Below the pieces are notes generated by a model. That model did not search any database and had not been told where the DNA came from. It saw only the letters and a program-made list of their open reading frames with translations. A stretch of DNA of 64,000 nt from Eutrophosalina sp902522775 (GTDB lineage Bacteria; Bacteroidota; Bacteroidia; Flavobacteriales; Flavobacteriaceae). Below are positions 35,136 through 43,858 of this stretch, one piece after another; position 1 is the stretch's first letter; the number at the start of each line of letters is the position of its first letter. The stretch covers positions 62,001 through 126,000 of the forward strand of contig CABYWQ010000002.1 of assembly GCA_902522775.1 (NCBI GenBank), given 5' to 3'. The position numbers and the translations under genes are program-made.

Positions 35136-35252
35136 ATGAAGGTAAGAGCATCAATTAAAAAGAGAAGTCCAGAGTGCAAAATTGTACGAAGAAAAGGTAA
35201 ATTATACGTAATTAATAAAAAGAATCCAAGATTTAAACAAAGACAAGGTTAA
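35136..35252 (+). CDS. rpmJ: Ribosomal protein L36 (bL36), zinc-free form
   Basis: A 38-residue ORF translated by hand: MKVRASIKKRSPECKIVRR followed by KGKLYVINKKNPRFKQRQG. Of the four zinc ligands of the C-plus form (C11, C14, C27, H32 in typical numbering) only Cys14 remains, so it cannot form the zinc ribbon. It starts 2 bases after infA and ends 4 bases before rpsM, the standard position. Confidence 0.96.
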   Translation: MKVRASIKKRSPECKIVRRKGKLYVINKKNPRFKQRQG

Positions 35253-35256
35253 TATT

Positions 35257-35631
35257 ATGGCAAGAATTTCAGGTATAGATATTCCAAAAGAAAAAAGAGG
35301 AGTCATTGCTCTAACTTACATTTATGGTATTGGAAAAAGTAGAGCTCAGAAAATATTAAATAAGGCTGACGTGAATGAAAATAAAAAGGTTAATGAGTGG
35401 TCTGATGATGATACTGCAAAAATAAGAGCTGCAGTATCAGAACTAACAATTGAAGGTGAGCTTAGAGCTGAAAATCAAATAAATATTAAAAGATTAATGG
35501 ACATTGGCTCATATAGGGGAATTAGACATAGGTTAGGTTTGCCATTAAGAGGTCAAAGAACAAAAAATAATTCTAGAACAAGAAAAGGTAAAAGAAAAAC
35601 AGTAGCTAACAAAAAGAAAGTAACTAAATAA
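35257..35631 (+). CDS. rpsM: Ribosomal protein S13 (uS13)
   Basis: A 124-residue 30S head protein contacting the 50S subunit and P-site tRNA. ARISGIDIPKEKRGVIALTYIYGIG is its N-terminal signature (given only in part here as ARISGIDIPKEKR). GSYRGIRHRLGLPLRGQRTK is the C-terminal one, followed by a basic tail. Confidence 0.98.
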   Translation: MARISGIDIPKEKRGVIALTYIYGIGKSRAQKILNKADVNENKKVNEWSDDDTAKIRAAVSELTIEGELRAENQINIKRLMDIGSYRGIRHRLGLPLRGQRTKNNSRTRKGKRKTVANKKKVTK

Positions 35632-35640
35632 GCTTAAATT

Positions 35641-36024
35641 ATGGCCAAAGTAGTAAGTAAAAAAAGGAAAGTAATTGTTGAATCATTCGGTGAAGTTCAT
35701 ATTAATGCAACCTTCAATAACATTATCATTTCTTTTACAAATAAAAAAGGTGAGGTAATTTCTTGGTCCTCTGCAGGAAAAATGGGATTTAGGGGTTCAA
35801 AAAAAAATACTCCTTACGCAGCACAACTTGCAGCTGAAGATGCTGTAAAAGTTGCTCATGATGCAGGTTTGAGAAAAGTAAAGGTTTACGTTAAAGGTCC
35901 AGGAAATGGAAGAGAATCTGCTATAAGAAGTATTCATAATGCTGGAGTTGAAGTAACAGAAATTTTCGATGTTACACCAGTTCCTCATAATGGTTGTAGA
36001 CCACCAAAAAGAAGAAGAGTTTAA
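35641..36024 (+). CDS. rpsK: Ribosomal protein S11 (uS11)
   Basis: A 127-residue platform protein. Visible are GEVHINATFNNIIISFT, SAGKMGFRGSKKNTPYAAQ and the C-terminal VTPVPHNGCRPPKRRRV. The NG in PHNGCRPPKRRRV is the usual isoaspartate site. It has normal length and position between rpsM and rpsD. Confidence 0.98.
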   Translation: MAKVVSKKRKVIVESFGEVHINATFNNIIISFTNKKGEVISWSSAGKMGFRGSKKNTPYAAQLAAEDAVKVAHDAGLRKVKVYVKGPGNGRESAIRSIHNAGVEVTEIFDVTPVPHNGCRPPKRRRV

Positions 36025-36038
36025 AAAAAAAAGATATT

Positions 36039-36644
36039 ATGGCAAGATACACAGGACCTAAAACAAAAATATCTCGAAAATTTGGTGAGCCAATTTTTGG
36101 AGCTGACAAGTCTTTTGAAAAAAAGAATTATCCACCAGGACAGCATGGAATAAATAAAAGAAGACAGAAGAAATCTGAATATGCTATCCAGTTAATGGAA
36201 AAGCAAAAAGCTAAGTTCTTATATGGGATTTTAGAAAAACAATTCAGAAATCTTTTTGAAAAAGCGAATAGAAGTAAAGGAATAACAGGTGAAGTTTTAC
36301 TTCAATTGTGTGAGTCTAGACTTGATAATGTTGTGTTTAGAATGGGTTTATCAAAATCTAGAAGAGGAGCAAGGCAACTTGTATCCCACGAACATATTGA
36401 AGTTAATGGTAAAGTTTGTAATATAGCATCGAGAACTATTAAAGTAGGGGATGTAGTTGGTGTTAGAGAAAAGTCTAAATCACTTTCAATTATTGAAGAA
36501 TCACTTTCAGCTAATGAATCTGTTTACGAATGGATTGCCTGGGATAGTAATAAAATGGAAGGTGTATTTAATAATACACCAACCAGAGAACAAATTACAG
36601 AAAATATAAAAGAACAATTAATAGTCGAATTATATTCGAAATAA
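36039..36644 (+). CDS. rpsD: Ribosomal protein S4 (uS4)
   Basis: A 201-residue 16S rRNA assembly initiator. It has the N-terminal ARYTGPKTKISRKFGEP, the PPGQHGINKRRQKKSEY segment and an S4 RNA-binding domain (ESRLDNVVFRMGL, ARQLVSHEHIEVNGK). The zinc-binding cysteines of some S4 proteins are absent. In E. coli S4 represses the alpha operon; no matching pseudoknot could be identified. Confidence 0.98.
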   Translation: MARYTGPKTKISRKFGEPIFGADKSFEKKNYPPGQHGINKRRQKKSEYAIQLMEKQKAKFLYGILEKQFRNLFEKANRSKGITGEVLLQLCESRLDNVVFRMGLSKSRRGARQLVSHEHIEVNGKVCNIASRTIKVGDVVGVREKSKSLSIIEESLSANESVYEWIAWDSNKMEGVFNNTPTREQITENIKEQLIVELYSK

Positions 36645-36657
36645 TACAATAATAAAT

Positions 36658-37650
36658 ATGGCAACATTTACATTTCAAAAACCAGACAAAGTAATAATGA
36701 TTGACTCAACAGATTTTGAAGGAAAATTTGAGTTTAGACCTTTAGAGCCAGGATATGGCTTAACTGTTGGTAATGCTCTAAGAAGAGTTCTTTTAGCTTC
36801 TCTTGAGGGATTTGCATTTACATCAATAAAAATAGATAATGTTGAGCATGAATTTACATCTCTTCCAGGAATAGTTGAAGATGTAACAGAAATTATTTTG
36901 AATTTGAAACAAGTTAGATTAAAAAGACAAATTGATTCAGTTGATAACGAGTTAGTTTCTGTTTCAGTCAATATGCAAGATCATCTAAAGGCAGGTGATT
37001 TACAAAAATTTATTTCTGGATTTCAAATATTAAATCCTGATCAAGTTATATGTAACATGGAAAAAAGCGTTAGTCTTAATTTCCAATTAAATATTGAAAA
37101 AGGGAGAGGTTATGTTTCCTCTGAAGAGAATAAAAAATTAGGAGCCCCCATTGGTACTATTTTTATGGATTCAGTTTTTACTCCTATAAAAAATGTCAAA
37201 TATTCAATTGAAGACTTTAGGGTTGAACAGAAGACTGATTATGAAAAACTTATTTTTGAAATTACTACCGATGGATCAATTGAGCCTAAAGATGCTTTAA
37301 CCGAAGGGGCAAAAGTTTTAATCCATCATTTTATGCTTTTTTCTGATGAGAGAATCACACTTGAAGCAGATGAAATTGCACAAACAGAAACATACGATGA
37401 AGAATCTTTACACATGAGACAATTATTAAAAACTAGACTAATTGATATGGACTTATCTGTTCGAGCATTAAATTGTTTAAAAGCTGCTGAGGTTGATACG
37501 TTAGGTGATTTAGTTTCTTTTAACAAGTCTGATCTTATGAAATTCAGAAACTTTGGAAAAAAATCACTTACTGAACTAGAAGAGTTAGTTCTTGTTAAAG
37601 GATTAAATTTTGGAATGGATTTATCAAAATATAAGTTGGATAAAGATTAA
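36658..37650 (+). CDS. rpoA: RNA polymerase alpha subunit
   Basis: A 330-residue subunit. The N-terminal dimerisation domain has FEFRPLEPGYGLTVGNALRR and SLPGIVEDVTEIILNLK. The C-terminal domain (about 245-320) has LSVRALNCLKAAEVDTLGDL and FRNFGKKSLTELEELV, the DNA- and activator-contact surface. It sits between rpsD and rplQ as in nearly all bacteria. Confidence 0.98.
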   Translation: MATFTFQKPDKVIMIDSTDFEGKFEFRPLEPGYGLTVGNALRRVLLASLEGFAFTSIKIDNVEHEFTSLPGIVEDVTEIILNLKQVRLKRQIDSVDNELVSVSVNMQDHLKAGDLQKFISGFQILNPDQVICNMEKSVSLNFQLNIEKGRGYVSSEENKKLGAPIGTIFMDSVFTPIKNVKYSIEDFRVEQKTDYEKLIFEITTDGSIEPKDALTEGAKVLIHHFMLFSDERITLEADEIAQTETYDEESLHMRQLLKTRLIDMDLSVRALNCLKAAEVDTLGDLVSFNKSDLMKFRNFGKKSLTELEELVLVKGLNFGMDLSKYKLDKD

Positions 37651-37662
37651 TTAAAAGTAATA

Positions 37663-38241
37663 ATGAGACACGGTAAAAAATTCCCGCATCTTGGTAGAAA
37701 AAGAGGCCATCGAAAGTATATGTTAGCTAATATGGCATGTTCTTTAATTGAACATAAATCAATTAATACTACTCTCACAAAGGCTAAAGCTTTAAAGCTA
37801 TTTATTGAACCAATTATTACTAAATCTAAAGACGATTCTACTCACAGTAGAAGAATAGTTTTTAGTTACTTGAGAAATAAATATGCAGTCACTGAGCTTT
37901 TTAGAGAAATTTCAGTTAAAATTGGTGATAGACCAGGTGGTTATACTAGAATAATCAAGTTAGGAAATAGGCTTGGCGATAATGCAGATATGGCTATGAT
38001 TGAACTTGTTGATTATAATTCTACATATACAAGTTCAAAACCTGATTCCAGAAAAAGAAGAAGAAGAAAGAAAAAATCAAATGAATCTATTAGTGAGACT
38101 ACTGATTCTAAACAAGCTCCTGCTGAAGAAGCTCCTGTTGTTGAAGAAGCTCCTGTTGTTGAAGAAGCTCCTGTTGTTGAAGAAGCTCCTGTTGTTGAAG
38201 AAGTCCCAGCGAAGGGCAAGCAAGAAGAAAAAAAGGATTAG
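37663..38241 (+). CDS. rplQ: Ribosomal protein L17 (bL17) with acidic repeat tail
   Basis: A 192-residue protein. The L17 core (1-125) has MRHGKKFPHLGRKRGHRKYML, read in part, and GDRPGGYTRIIKLGNRLGDNADMA. After a basic stretch (RKRRRRKKK, about 127-135) comes a tail of about 55 residues with four perfect EEAPVV hexapeptides (155-178), a degenerate fifth and a charged end (KGKQEEKKD). E. coli L17 is 127 residues. Tails on L17 occur in Bacteroidota, but their function is unknown; a disordered, surface-exposed element is expected. It is the last gene of the superoperon, followed by a terminator. Confidence 0.97.
   Translation: MRHGKKFPHLGRKRGHRKYMLANMACSLIEHKSINTTLTKAKALKLFIEPIITKSKDDSTHSRRIVFSYLRNKYAVTELFREISVKIGDRPGGYTRIIKLGNRLGDNADMAMIELVDYNSTYTSSKPDSRKRRRRKKKSNESISETTDSKQAPAEEAPVVEEAPVVEEAPVVEEAPVVEEVPAKGKQEEKKD
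38125..38196 (+). repeat. Four perfect 18-bp tandem repeats in rplQ
   Basis: The unit GAAGAAGCTCCTGTTGTT occurs four times without a mismatch (38125-38142, 38143-38160, 38161-38178, 38179-38196), then a degraded fifth begins at 38197. Each encodes EEAPVV in frame. Perfect identity at synonymous sites points to recent slippage or ongoing copy-number change. Confidence 0.95.
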
Positions 38242-38267
38242 ATTTTTTGTACATTCTTAATAACTTT

Positions 38268-38298
38268 AAAGATAAACTATATGTTTATCTTTTTTTTT
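38268..38298 (+). terminator. Rho-independent terminator between rplQ and carA
   Basis: A perfect 10-bp stem AAAGATAAAC/GTTTATCTTT with a TATAT loop (38268-38292), then a run of T to 38298. It is low in GC but long. It closes the ribosomal superoperon and ends only 27 bases before the carA start codon. Confidence 0.85.
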
Positions 38299-38325
38299 AT
38301 TTTAATTTTAAATTAATTTCCCAAA

Positions 38326-39441
38326 TTGAGTCAATATAATTTTAGAAAAAAAGCTTTTATTCTTCTTAAAGATGGAACTATTTTTCATGGAAAGTCAATT
38401 GGTATTGAAGGAACTGCATATGGAGAATTATGTTTTAATACTGGTATGACAGGATATCAAGAAATTTTTACTGACCCATCTTACAATGGGCAATTAATGG
38501 TTATGGCTAATGTACATATAGGAAATTATGGCACTAACAATGATGAGATTGAGTCAAATTCTGTAAAAATTTCTGGTTTAATTTGTAAAAACTTTAGTTT
38601 TAATCATTCCAGGTATGGATCTAATAAATCTCTTTTTGAATTTTTAAGTGAAAACAAGATAGTTACTATTTCTGATGTTGATACGCGTGCACTTGTAAGT
38701 TATATTAGAGACAACGGTAGTATGAATGCATTAATAACTACTGATGATGTTGAAAATATTCCAGAGTTAAAAAAGAGTTTAGATAAAATTCCAGAAATGA
38801 GTGGACTTGAACTAGCCTCTAAAGTATCGACTAGTAACGCGTATTTTTATGGAAATAAAAACTCCAAGTATAAGGTTGCTGTTTTGGATTTAGGTGTAAA
38901 ATCTAATATTTTAAAAAACTTAGCAAATAGAAACTGTTACATGAAAGTTTTTCCTCACGATTCAAACTTTCAAGATATGCTTTCCTGGTCACCTGATGCA
39001 TTTTTTATTTCAAATGGACCAGGCGACCCTGAACCTCTTTTAAATGCAATAAATATAACTAAAGAAATTATTGCTTCGAACATACCATTATTCGGAATAT
39101 GTCTTGGACATCAAGTTATAGCTTTGGCAAATAATATAAAAACATACAAAATGCATAATGGTCACAGAGGGATTAATCATCCAGTAATAAATTTAAAAAC
39201 TGGAAAAGGTGAAATTACATCACAAAATCATGGGTTTGCCATTGATAAAAGAGATACAGAATTAAATAAAAATATTGAGGTCACTCATTTGCATTTAAAC
39301 GATGAAACAATTGCTGGTATCAGACTTAAGAATAAAAATTGTTTTTCAGTACAGTTTCATCCTGAAGCAAGTGCTGGACCCCACGATTCATCATATCTTT
39401 TTGATGAATTTATTCAAATGATTAAAAATAAAAATGAGTAA
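38326..39441 (+). CDS. carA: Carbamoyl-phosphate synthase small (glutaminase) subunit
   Basis: A 371-residue subunit that supplies ammonia from glutamine for carbamoyl phosphate (pyrimidine and arginine synthesis). The N-terminal domain has FNTGMTGYQEIFTDPSYNGQ. The class I amidotransferase domain has the nucleophile in FGICLGHQVIAL and His/Glu in QFHPEASAGPHDS. The start is TTG at 38326: an in-frame stop at 38314 leaves no ATG upstream, and the conserved KAFILLKDG follows at once. The large-subunit gene carB is not in the window. The gene overlaps eno by 8 bases. Confidence 0.95.
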   Translation: MSQYNFRKKAFILLKDGTIFHGKSIGIEGTAYGELCFNTGMTGYQEIFTDPSYNGQLMVMANVHIGNYGTNNDEIESNSVKISGLICKNFSFNHSRYGSNKSLFEFLSENKIVTISDVDTRALVSYIRDNGSMNALITTDDVENIPELKKSLDKIPEMSGLELASKVSTSNAYFYGNKNSKYKVAVLDLGVKSNILKNLANRNCYMKVFPHDSNFQDMLSWSPDAFFISNGPGDPEPLLNAINITKEIIASNIPLFGICLGHQVIALANNIKTYKMHNGHRGINHPVINLKTGKGEITSQNHGFAIDKRDTELNKNIEVTHLHLNDETIAGIRLKNKNCFSVQFHPEASAGPHDSSYLFDEFIQMIKNKNE

Positions 39442-40720
39442 AATAAAAAAAATAATTGCTAGACAAATATTTGATTCTAGAGGAAATCCAACTGTTGAAG
39501 TTGACGTAATTGTCGATAATGGCTCATTTGGAAGAGCTGCTGTTCCCTCTGGCGCATCAACTGGCGAACATGAAGCAGTGGAACTTAGAGATGGGGGATC
39601 TAATTATATGGGTAAAGGTGTTTCAATTGCTGTAAAAAATGTAAATTCAGTTATATCTCCTGTTCTAGTTGGAAAGTCAGTTTTAAATCAAAATGAAATT
39701 GATAGAATTATGTTAGAATTAGATGCTAGTGAAAATAAATCTATTCTCGGTGCAAATGCTATTTTAGGAGTTTCACTAGCAGTTTCTAAGGCAGCAGCAG
39801 ATTTTAAAAATCTTCCTTTATATAAATACTTGGGTGGAGATAATGCTATAACTTTACCCGTTCCAATGATGAATATCATTAATGGAGGTTCGCATTCTGA
39901 CGCACCTATAGCATTTCAAGAATTTATGATAATGCCTGTAGAGGCTAAAAACTTTAGTCATGCTATGAAAATGGGTTCAGAAATATTTCATCATTTAAAG
40001 AAGATTTTATCTAATAGAAATTTAAGTACAGCTGTTGGTGATGAGGGTGGTTTCGCTCCAAAACTAACAGGGACTGAAGATGCGTTGGAAACAATTTTAA
40101 AATCCATATCTAACGCAGGTTATATACCTGGTGACGAGATTATGATTGCTTTAGATTGCGCCGCTTCAGAATTTTATGAAAATGGTAAATACAATTATAC
40201 AATATTTGAGGGAAAGGATGCTAAAATTTTATCGTCTAAACAACAAGCAGATTATCTCTCTTCTTTAGTTGATAATTATCCAATTATTTCAATTGAAGAT
40301 GGTATGGATGAAAATGATTGGGAGGGTTGGAAATATTTAACAAAAATATCTGGAAATAAAGTTCAACTAGTTGGAGATGATTTATTTGTCACAAATGAAA
40401 AAATTTTAAAAAGAGGTATTGATGAAAAAGCTGCTAACTCTATACTAATTAAGGTTAATCAAATAGGAACTTTATCAGAAACAATAAATGCAGTTAATCT
40501 TGCACAGGAAAATGGATTTACAACTGTTATGTCACACAGATCAGGAGAAACAGAAGATTTTACCATCTCTGATCTTTCAGTTGCTTTAAACACAGGACAA
40601 ATAAAAACAGGTTCTATGTCAAGATCTGATAGAATGTCAAAATACAACCAGTTACTAAGGATTGAGGAAGAACTCAAAGAAAAAGCAATATATCTTAAAA
40701 GAAAAGCTTTTAATTTTTAG
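39434..40720 (+). CDS. eno: Enolase
   Basis: A 428-residue glycolytic enzyme that interconverts 2-phosphoglycerate and phosphoenolpyruvate. Visible are ARQIFDSRGNPTVEVDV, VPSGASTGEHEAVELRDG, the GDEGGFAPKL loop with a catalytic Glu, metal ligands in LDCAASEFY and SIEDGMDENDW, and SHRSGETEDFTISDL. The ATG lies inside the end of carA with an 8-base overlap (ATGAGTAA), so translation is probably coupled. Confidence 0.98.
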   Translation: MSKIKKIIARQIFDSRGNPTVEVDVIVDNGSFGRAAVPSGASTGEHEAVELRDGGSNYMGKGVSIAVKNVNSVISPVLVGKSVLNQNEIDRIMLELDASENKSILGANAILGVSLAVSKAAADFKNLPLYKYLGGDNAITLPVPMMNIINGGSHSDAPIAFQEFMIMPVEAKNFSHAMKMGSEIFHHLKKILSNRNLSTAVGDEGGFAPKLTGTEDALETILKSISNAGYIPGDEIMIALDCAASEFYENGKYNYTIFEGKDAKILSSKQQADYLSSLVDNYPIISIEDGMDENDWEGWKYLTKISGNKVQLVGDDLFVTNEKILKRGIDEKAANSILIKVNQIGTLSETINAVNLAQENGFTTVMSHRSGETEDFTISDLSVALNTGQIKTGSMSRSDRMSKYNQLLRIEEELKEKAIYLKRKAFNF

Positions 40721-40741
40721 CTTATTTATTAAATTAGAGAA

Positions 40742-42043
40742 ATGAGTGAAAATGCTAAATTAAATTTTAATGACAAAGAGTATGAATTCCATGTTGTTTC
40801 AGGTTCAGAAAATGAGAAAGCTATTGATGTTTCTACTTTAAGAACAAAAGCTAATTTAATCACTATTGATCCTGGTTTTAAGAATACAGGCTCTTGTAAA
40901 AGTTCAATTACTTTTCTAGATGGGGAAAAAGGTGTTTTGCGATATAGAGGTTATTCTATTGAAGATTTAGCTGAAAATGCAAGTTTCCTTGAGGTTGCTT
41001 TTTTATTAATCTATGGCCAACTTCCAAATAAAATGGATTTAAGTAAATTTTTGAATGACATCAATGAGAACTCAATAGTTGATGAAGATTTAAAAAAAAT
41101 TTTAGAAAGTTTTCCTAAATCAGCACACCCAATGGGAATTTTATCTTCTTTAACAAGTGCATTAATAGCATTTAATCCTGAAAAAAAAATAAGTTTAAAT
41201 AAAGATAGTAATGGAGATAATGATTTAATGTATAATTCAATAGTCAAGCTTCTTGCTAAAATCCCAATTTTAGTTGCGTGGGTTCATAGAAGAAGGAAAG
41301 GTCTGCCTTTAAATTATGGTGACTATAATTTAGGTTATGTTGAAAATATTACAAAAATGATGTTTCAACTTCCTAATCAAGATTACGTTAAAAATAATGT
41401 AATTGTTAATACAATGAATAAATTACTTATTTTACATGCTGATCATGAACAAAACTGTTCAACTTCAACTGTAAGAATTGTTGGTTCATCTGAAGCAAGT
41501 TTATTTGCTTCTGTTTCAGCTGGAATTTCTGCACTATGGGGAAGATTACATGGTGGTGCTAATCAAGCAGTTCTTGAAATGCTTGAAGCAATTAAAAATG
41601 ACGGCGGTGATACGAAAAAATTTATGGCTAAAGCTAAAGATAAAAATGATCCCTTTAGGTTAATGGGATTTGGTCATAGGGTCTATAAAAATTTTGATCC
41701 AAGAGCTAGAATTATAAAAAAAGCTGCACATGATGTTTTAAAAGATTTAGGAATTGAAGACCCAATTCTTGAAATTGCTAAATCTTTGGAAGAAGAAGCA
41801 TTAAATGATCCTTATTTTACAACTAGAAAATTATATCCAAATGTTGATTTTTATTCTGGAATCATATATAAAGCATTAAAAATTCCTAAAGAAATGTTTA
41901 CGGTAATGTTTGCTCTTGGTAGAGTACCGGGTTGGATTGCTCATTGGAGAGAGATGCGCATGAATAATGATCCAATTGGAAGACCAAGACAAGTTTATAC
42001 TGGAGAAAACCTGAGACCTTTTGTTCCTTTAAAAAAGAGATAA
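40742..42043 (+). CDS. gltA: Citrate synthase
   Basis: A 433-residue type II citrate synthase, condensing acetyl-CoA and oxaloacetate at the entry to the TCA cycle. The catalytic residues are visible in LHADHEQNCSTSTVR, in GRLHGGANQAVLEML, in GFGHRVYKNFDPRA (His) and in VDFYSGIIYKAL (Asp). It is longer than the archaeal/Gram-positive type and has the N-terminal beta-rich segment. The gene order rplQ-carA-eno-gltA is typical of Flavobacteriia. Confidence 0.97.
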   Translation: MSENAKLNFNDKEYEFHVVSGSENEKAIDVSTLRTKANLITIDPGFKNTGSCKSSITFLDGEKGVLRYRGYSIEDLAENASFLEVAFLLIYGQLPNKMDLSKFLNDINENSIVDEDLKKILESFPKSAHPMGILSSLTSALIAFNPEKKISLNKDSNGDNDLMYNSIVKLLAKIPILVAWVHRRRKGLPLNYGDYNLGYVENITKMMFQLPNQDYVKNNVIVNTMNKLLILHADHEQNCSTSTVRIVGSSEASLFASVSAGISALWGRLHGGANQAVLEMLEAIKNDGGDTKKFMAKAKDKNDPFRLMGFGHRVYKNFDPRARIIKKAAHDVLKDLGIEDPILEIAKSLEEEALNDPYFTTRKLYPNVDFYSGIIYKALKIPKEMFTVMFALGRVPGWIAHWREMRMNNDPIGRPRQVYTGENLRPFVPLKKR

Positions 42044-42057
42044 ATTGATTTTGTTTT

Positions 42058-43800
42058 ATGAAAATTGAAAATATTCTTAGAAAAAATATTGAAGAATATT
42101 TATTAGAATCCTATTCAATAAAATCCGCTAATTTTGATATTTCAAGAACAAAAAAAGAATTTAAAGGACAAATAACTATTGTTTTATTTCCTCTCATTCC
42201 TTTAATTAAAAAAAATCCAAATGTCATTGCAAAAGAGATTATTTTATTTCTGAAAAATAAAATTGATATAGTTAAGGATTATAATGTAATTCAAGGTTTT
42301 TTAAATATAATTTTTAAAGATCATTTCTTGGTTGAAATCTTTAAATCTAAAGAACAAATATTAAAAAAAAAGGACCTATTTTTAATTGAATTTTCATCAC
42401 CAAACACTAACAAACCTCTTCATCTAGGGCACATAAGAAATATTCTTCTAGGAGACTCAATTTCGAGGATTTTTAAAGAAATTGGTATTAATGTTCATCA
42501 GACTCAAATAATTAATGATCGAGGAATTCATATTTGTAAATCTATGGTTGCGTGGAAGAAGTTTGGGAATAATTCAACTCCAGAAAGTGAAGGATTAAAA
42601 GGAGATCATTTTGTTGGTAAATATTATATTAAATATAATCAAGAATATCAAAGACAAGTTAAAGACTTAATCTCTAGTGGATTTTCTGGCGATGACTCAA
42701 AACAAAAAGCTCCTATTTTAATTGAAGCAAAGGAAATGTTGTTAAAATGGGAATCTGGTAATAAAGATGTTATCAAACTTTGGAAAATGATGAATGAGTG
42801 GGTTTATGAAGGGTTTAACAAAACATATAAAAAATTAAATATTCAATTTGACTCAATTTATTATGAAAGTGAAACATATCTACAAGGCAAAGATATTGTT
42901 ATTGATGGACTTAAAAATAAAATTTTTTTTAAAAAAGAGGATGGCTCAATTTGGGTTGATTTGAGTAAAGAAGGATTGGATGAAAAGATATTAATGAGAT
43001 CTAATGGCACCTCAGTATACATAACACAAGACATAGGAACTGCTTATTTAAGGTATAAAGATCACCCCTCAATGAAAGGTATGATATATACAACAGGCAA
43101 TGAACAAGATTATCATTTTGATGTATTATTTAAAGTATTAGGGCTTTTAGGTTTTCCTTGGTCATCAAAATTAATCCATTTAAGCTATGGAATGGTTGAT
43201 TTACCTAGTGGAAAAATGAAGAGTAGAGAAGGTACGGTGGTTGATGCAGATGATTTAATTAGCCAAATGATTAATAAATCGAAGTTAATTTCAGAATCTT
43301 TAGGGAAGATTAATGATTACTCTGAGATTAAAAAAAATGATTTATATGATGTTATCGCTCTTGGAGCTTTAAAATATCATATACTTAAAGTTGATCCCAA
43401 AAAGAAAATATTATTTGACCCAAATGAATCTATAGACTTTAATGGCAATACAGGCCCATTTATTCAATATACGTATGCACGAATTAAATCGCTGGAGAAA
43501 AAAAATACAAATTTTTTAAAGTTTAAAGACATTGAATTATCAACAAAGGAAAAAGAAATTATTATTCTTATATCAGAATTTAGCTCAACACTTTTTTCGG
43601 CATATCACAATTTAAACCCTGCTATTATTGCTAATTATGTGTATGAACTTGTCAAGTTATTTAATTCTTTTTATCAGTCTTCAACAATAATTGGTAATAA
43701 GCCAATAAACAGTTTTAGAATTCAATTATCTATTAAAGTTGGTAAAAAAATTAAAAAATCAATGAATTTACTCGGTATTGATTTACCCGAAAGAATGTAA
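42058..43800 (+). CDS. argS: Arginyl-tRNA synthetase
   Basis: A 580-residue class I synthetase. The HIGH motif is HLGHIRN (within SSPNTNKPLHLGHIRN), the KMSKS counterpart is SGKMKSREGTV, and the C-terminal DALR anticodon-binding domain has NGNTGPFIQYTYARIKSLEKK in two parts. An N-terminal Arg-tRNA synthetase domain is present. Its stop immediately precedes the arm of a bidirectional terminator. Confidence 0.97.
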   Translation: MKIENILRKNIEEYLLESYSIKSANFDISRTKKEFKGQITIVLFPLIPLIKKNPNVIAKEIILFLKNKIDIVKDYNVIQGFLNIIFKDHFLVEIFKSKEQILKKKDLFLIEFSSPNTNKPLHLGHIRNILLGDSISRIFKEIGINVHQTQIINDRGIHICKSMVAWKKFGNNSTPESEGLKGDHFVGKYYIKYNQEYQRQVKDLISSGFSGDDSKQKAPILIEAKEMLLKWESGNKDVIKLWKMMNEWVYEGFNKTYKKLNIQFDSIYYESETYLQGKDIVIDGLKNKIFFKKEDGSIWVDLSKEGLDEKILMRSNGTSVYITQDIGTAYLRYKDHPSMKGMIYTTGNEQDYHFDVLFKVLGLLGFPWSSKLIHLSYGMVDLPSGKMKSREGTVVDADDLISQMINKSKLISESLGKINDYSEIKKNDLYDVIALGALKYHILKVDPKKKILFDPNESIDFNGNTGPFIQYTYARIKSLEKKNTNFLKFKDIELSTKEKEIIILISEFSSTLFSAYHNLNPAIIANYVYELVKLFNSFYQSSTIIGNKPINSFRIQLSIKVGKKIKKSMNLLGIDLPERM

Positions 43801-43834
43801 AAAAACCACTCTAAATTTTAGAGTGGTTTTTTTA
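43801..43834. terminator. Bidirectional terminator between argS and proteorhodopsin
   Basis: A nearly continuous palindrome centred on 43816: ACCACTCTAAA pairs with TTTAGAGTGGT, flanked by A5 on the left and T7 on the right. It gives a hairpin plus U-tract on both strands and so serves the convergent argS (+) and proteorhodopsin (-) transcripts. Confidence 0.93.
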
Positions 43835-43858
43835 TATAATAGTTAGTTATATTAAATT

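Noticed and set aside
38125..38196. CRISPR-like array of short repeats
   Set aside because: Units are adjacent with no spacers and encode EEAPVV in frame of rplQ.
38013..38219. Minus-strand open frame rich in Gly/Ala/Ser/Thr opposite the rplQ tail
   Set aside because: It is the antisense shadow of the 18-bp repeat, which has no stops in that frame; it has no start context or family match.
21622..38241. Novel gene inserted in the ribosomal superoperon
   Set aside because: Every plus-strand gene matches a known ribosomal protein, fusA, secY, infA or rpoA; gaps are all shorter than 40 bases.
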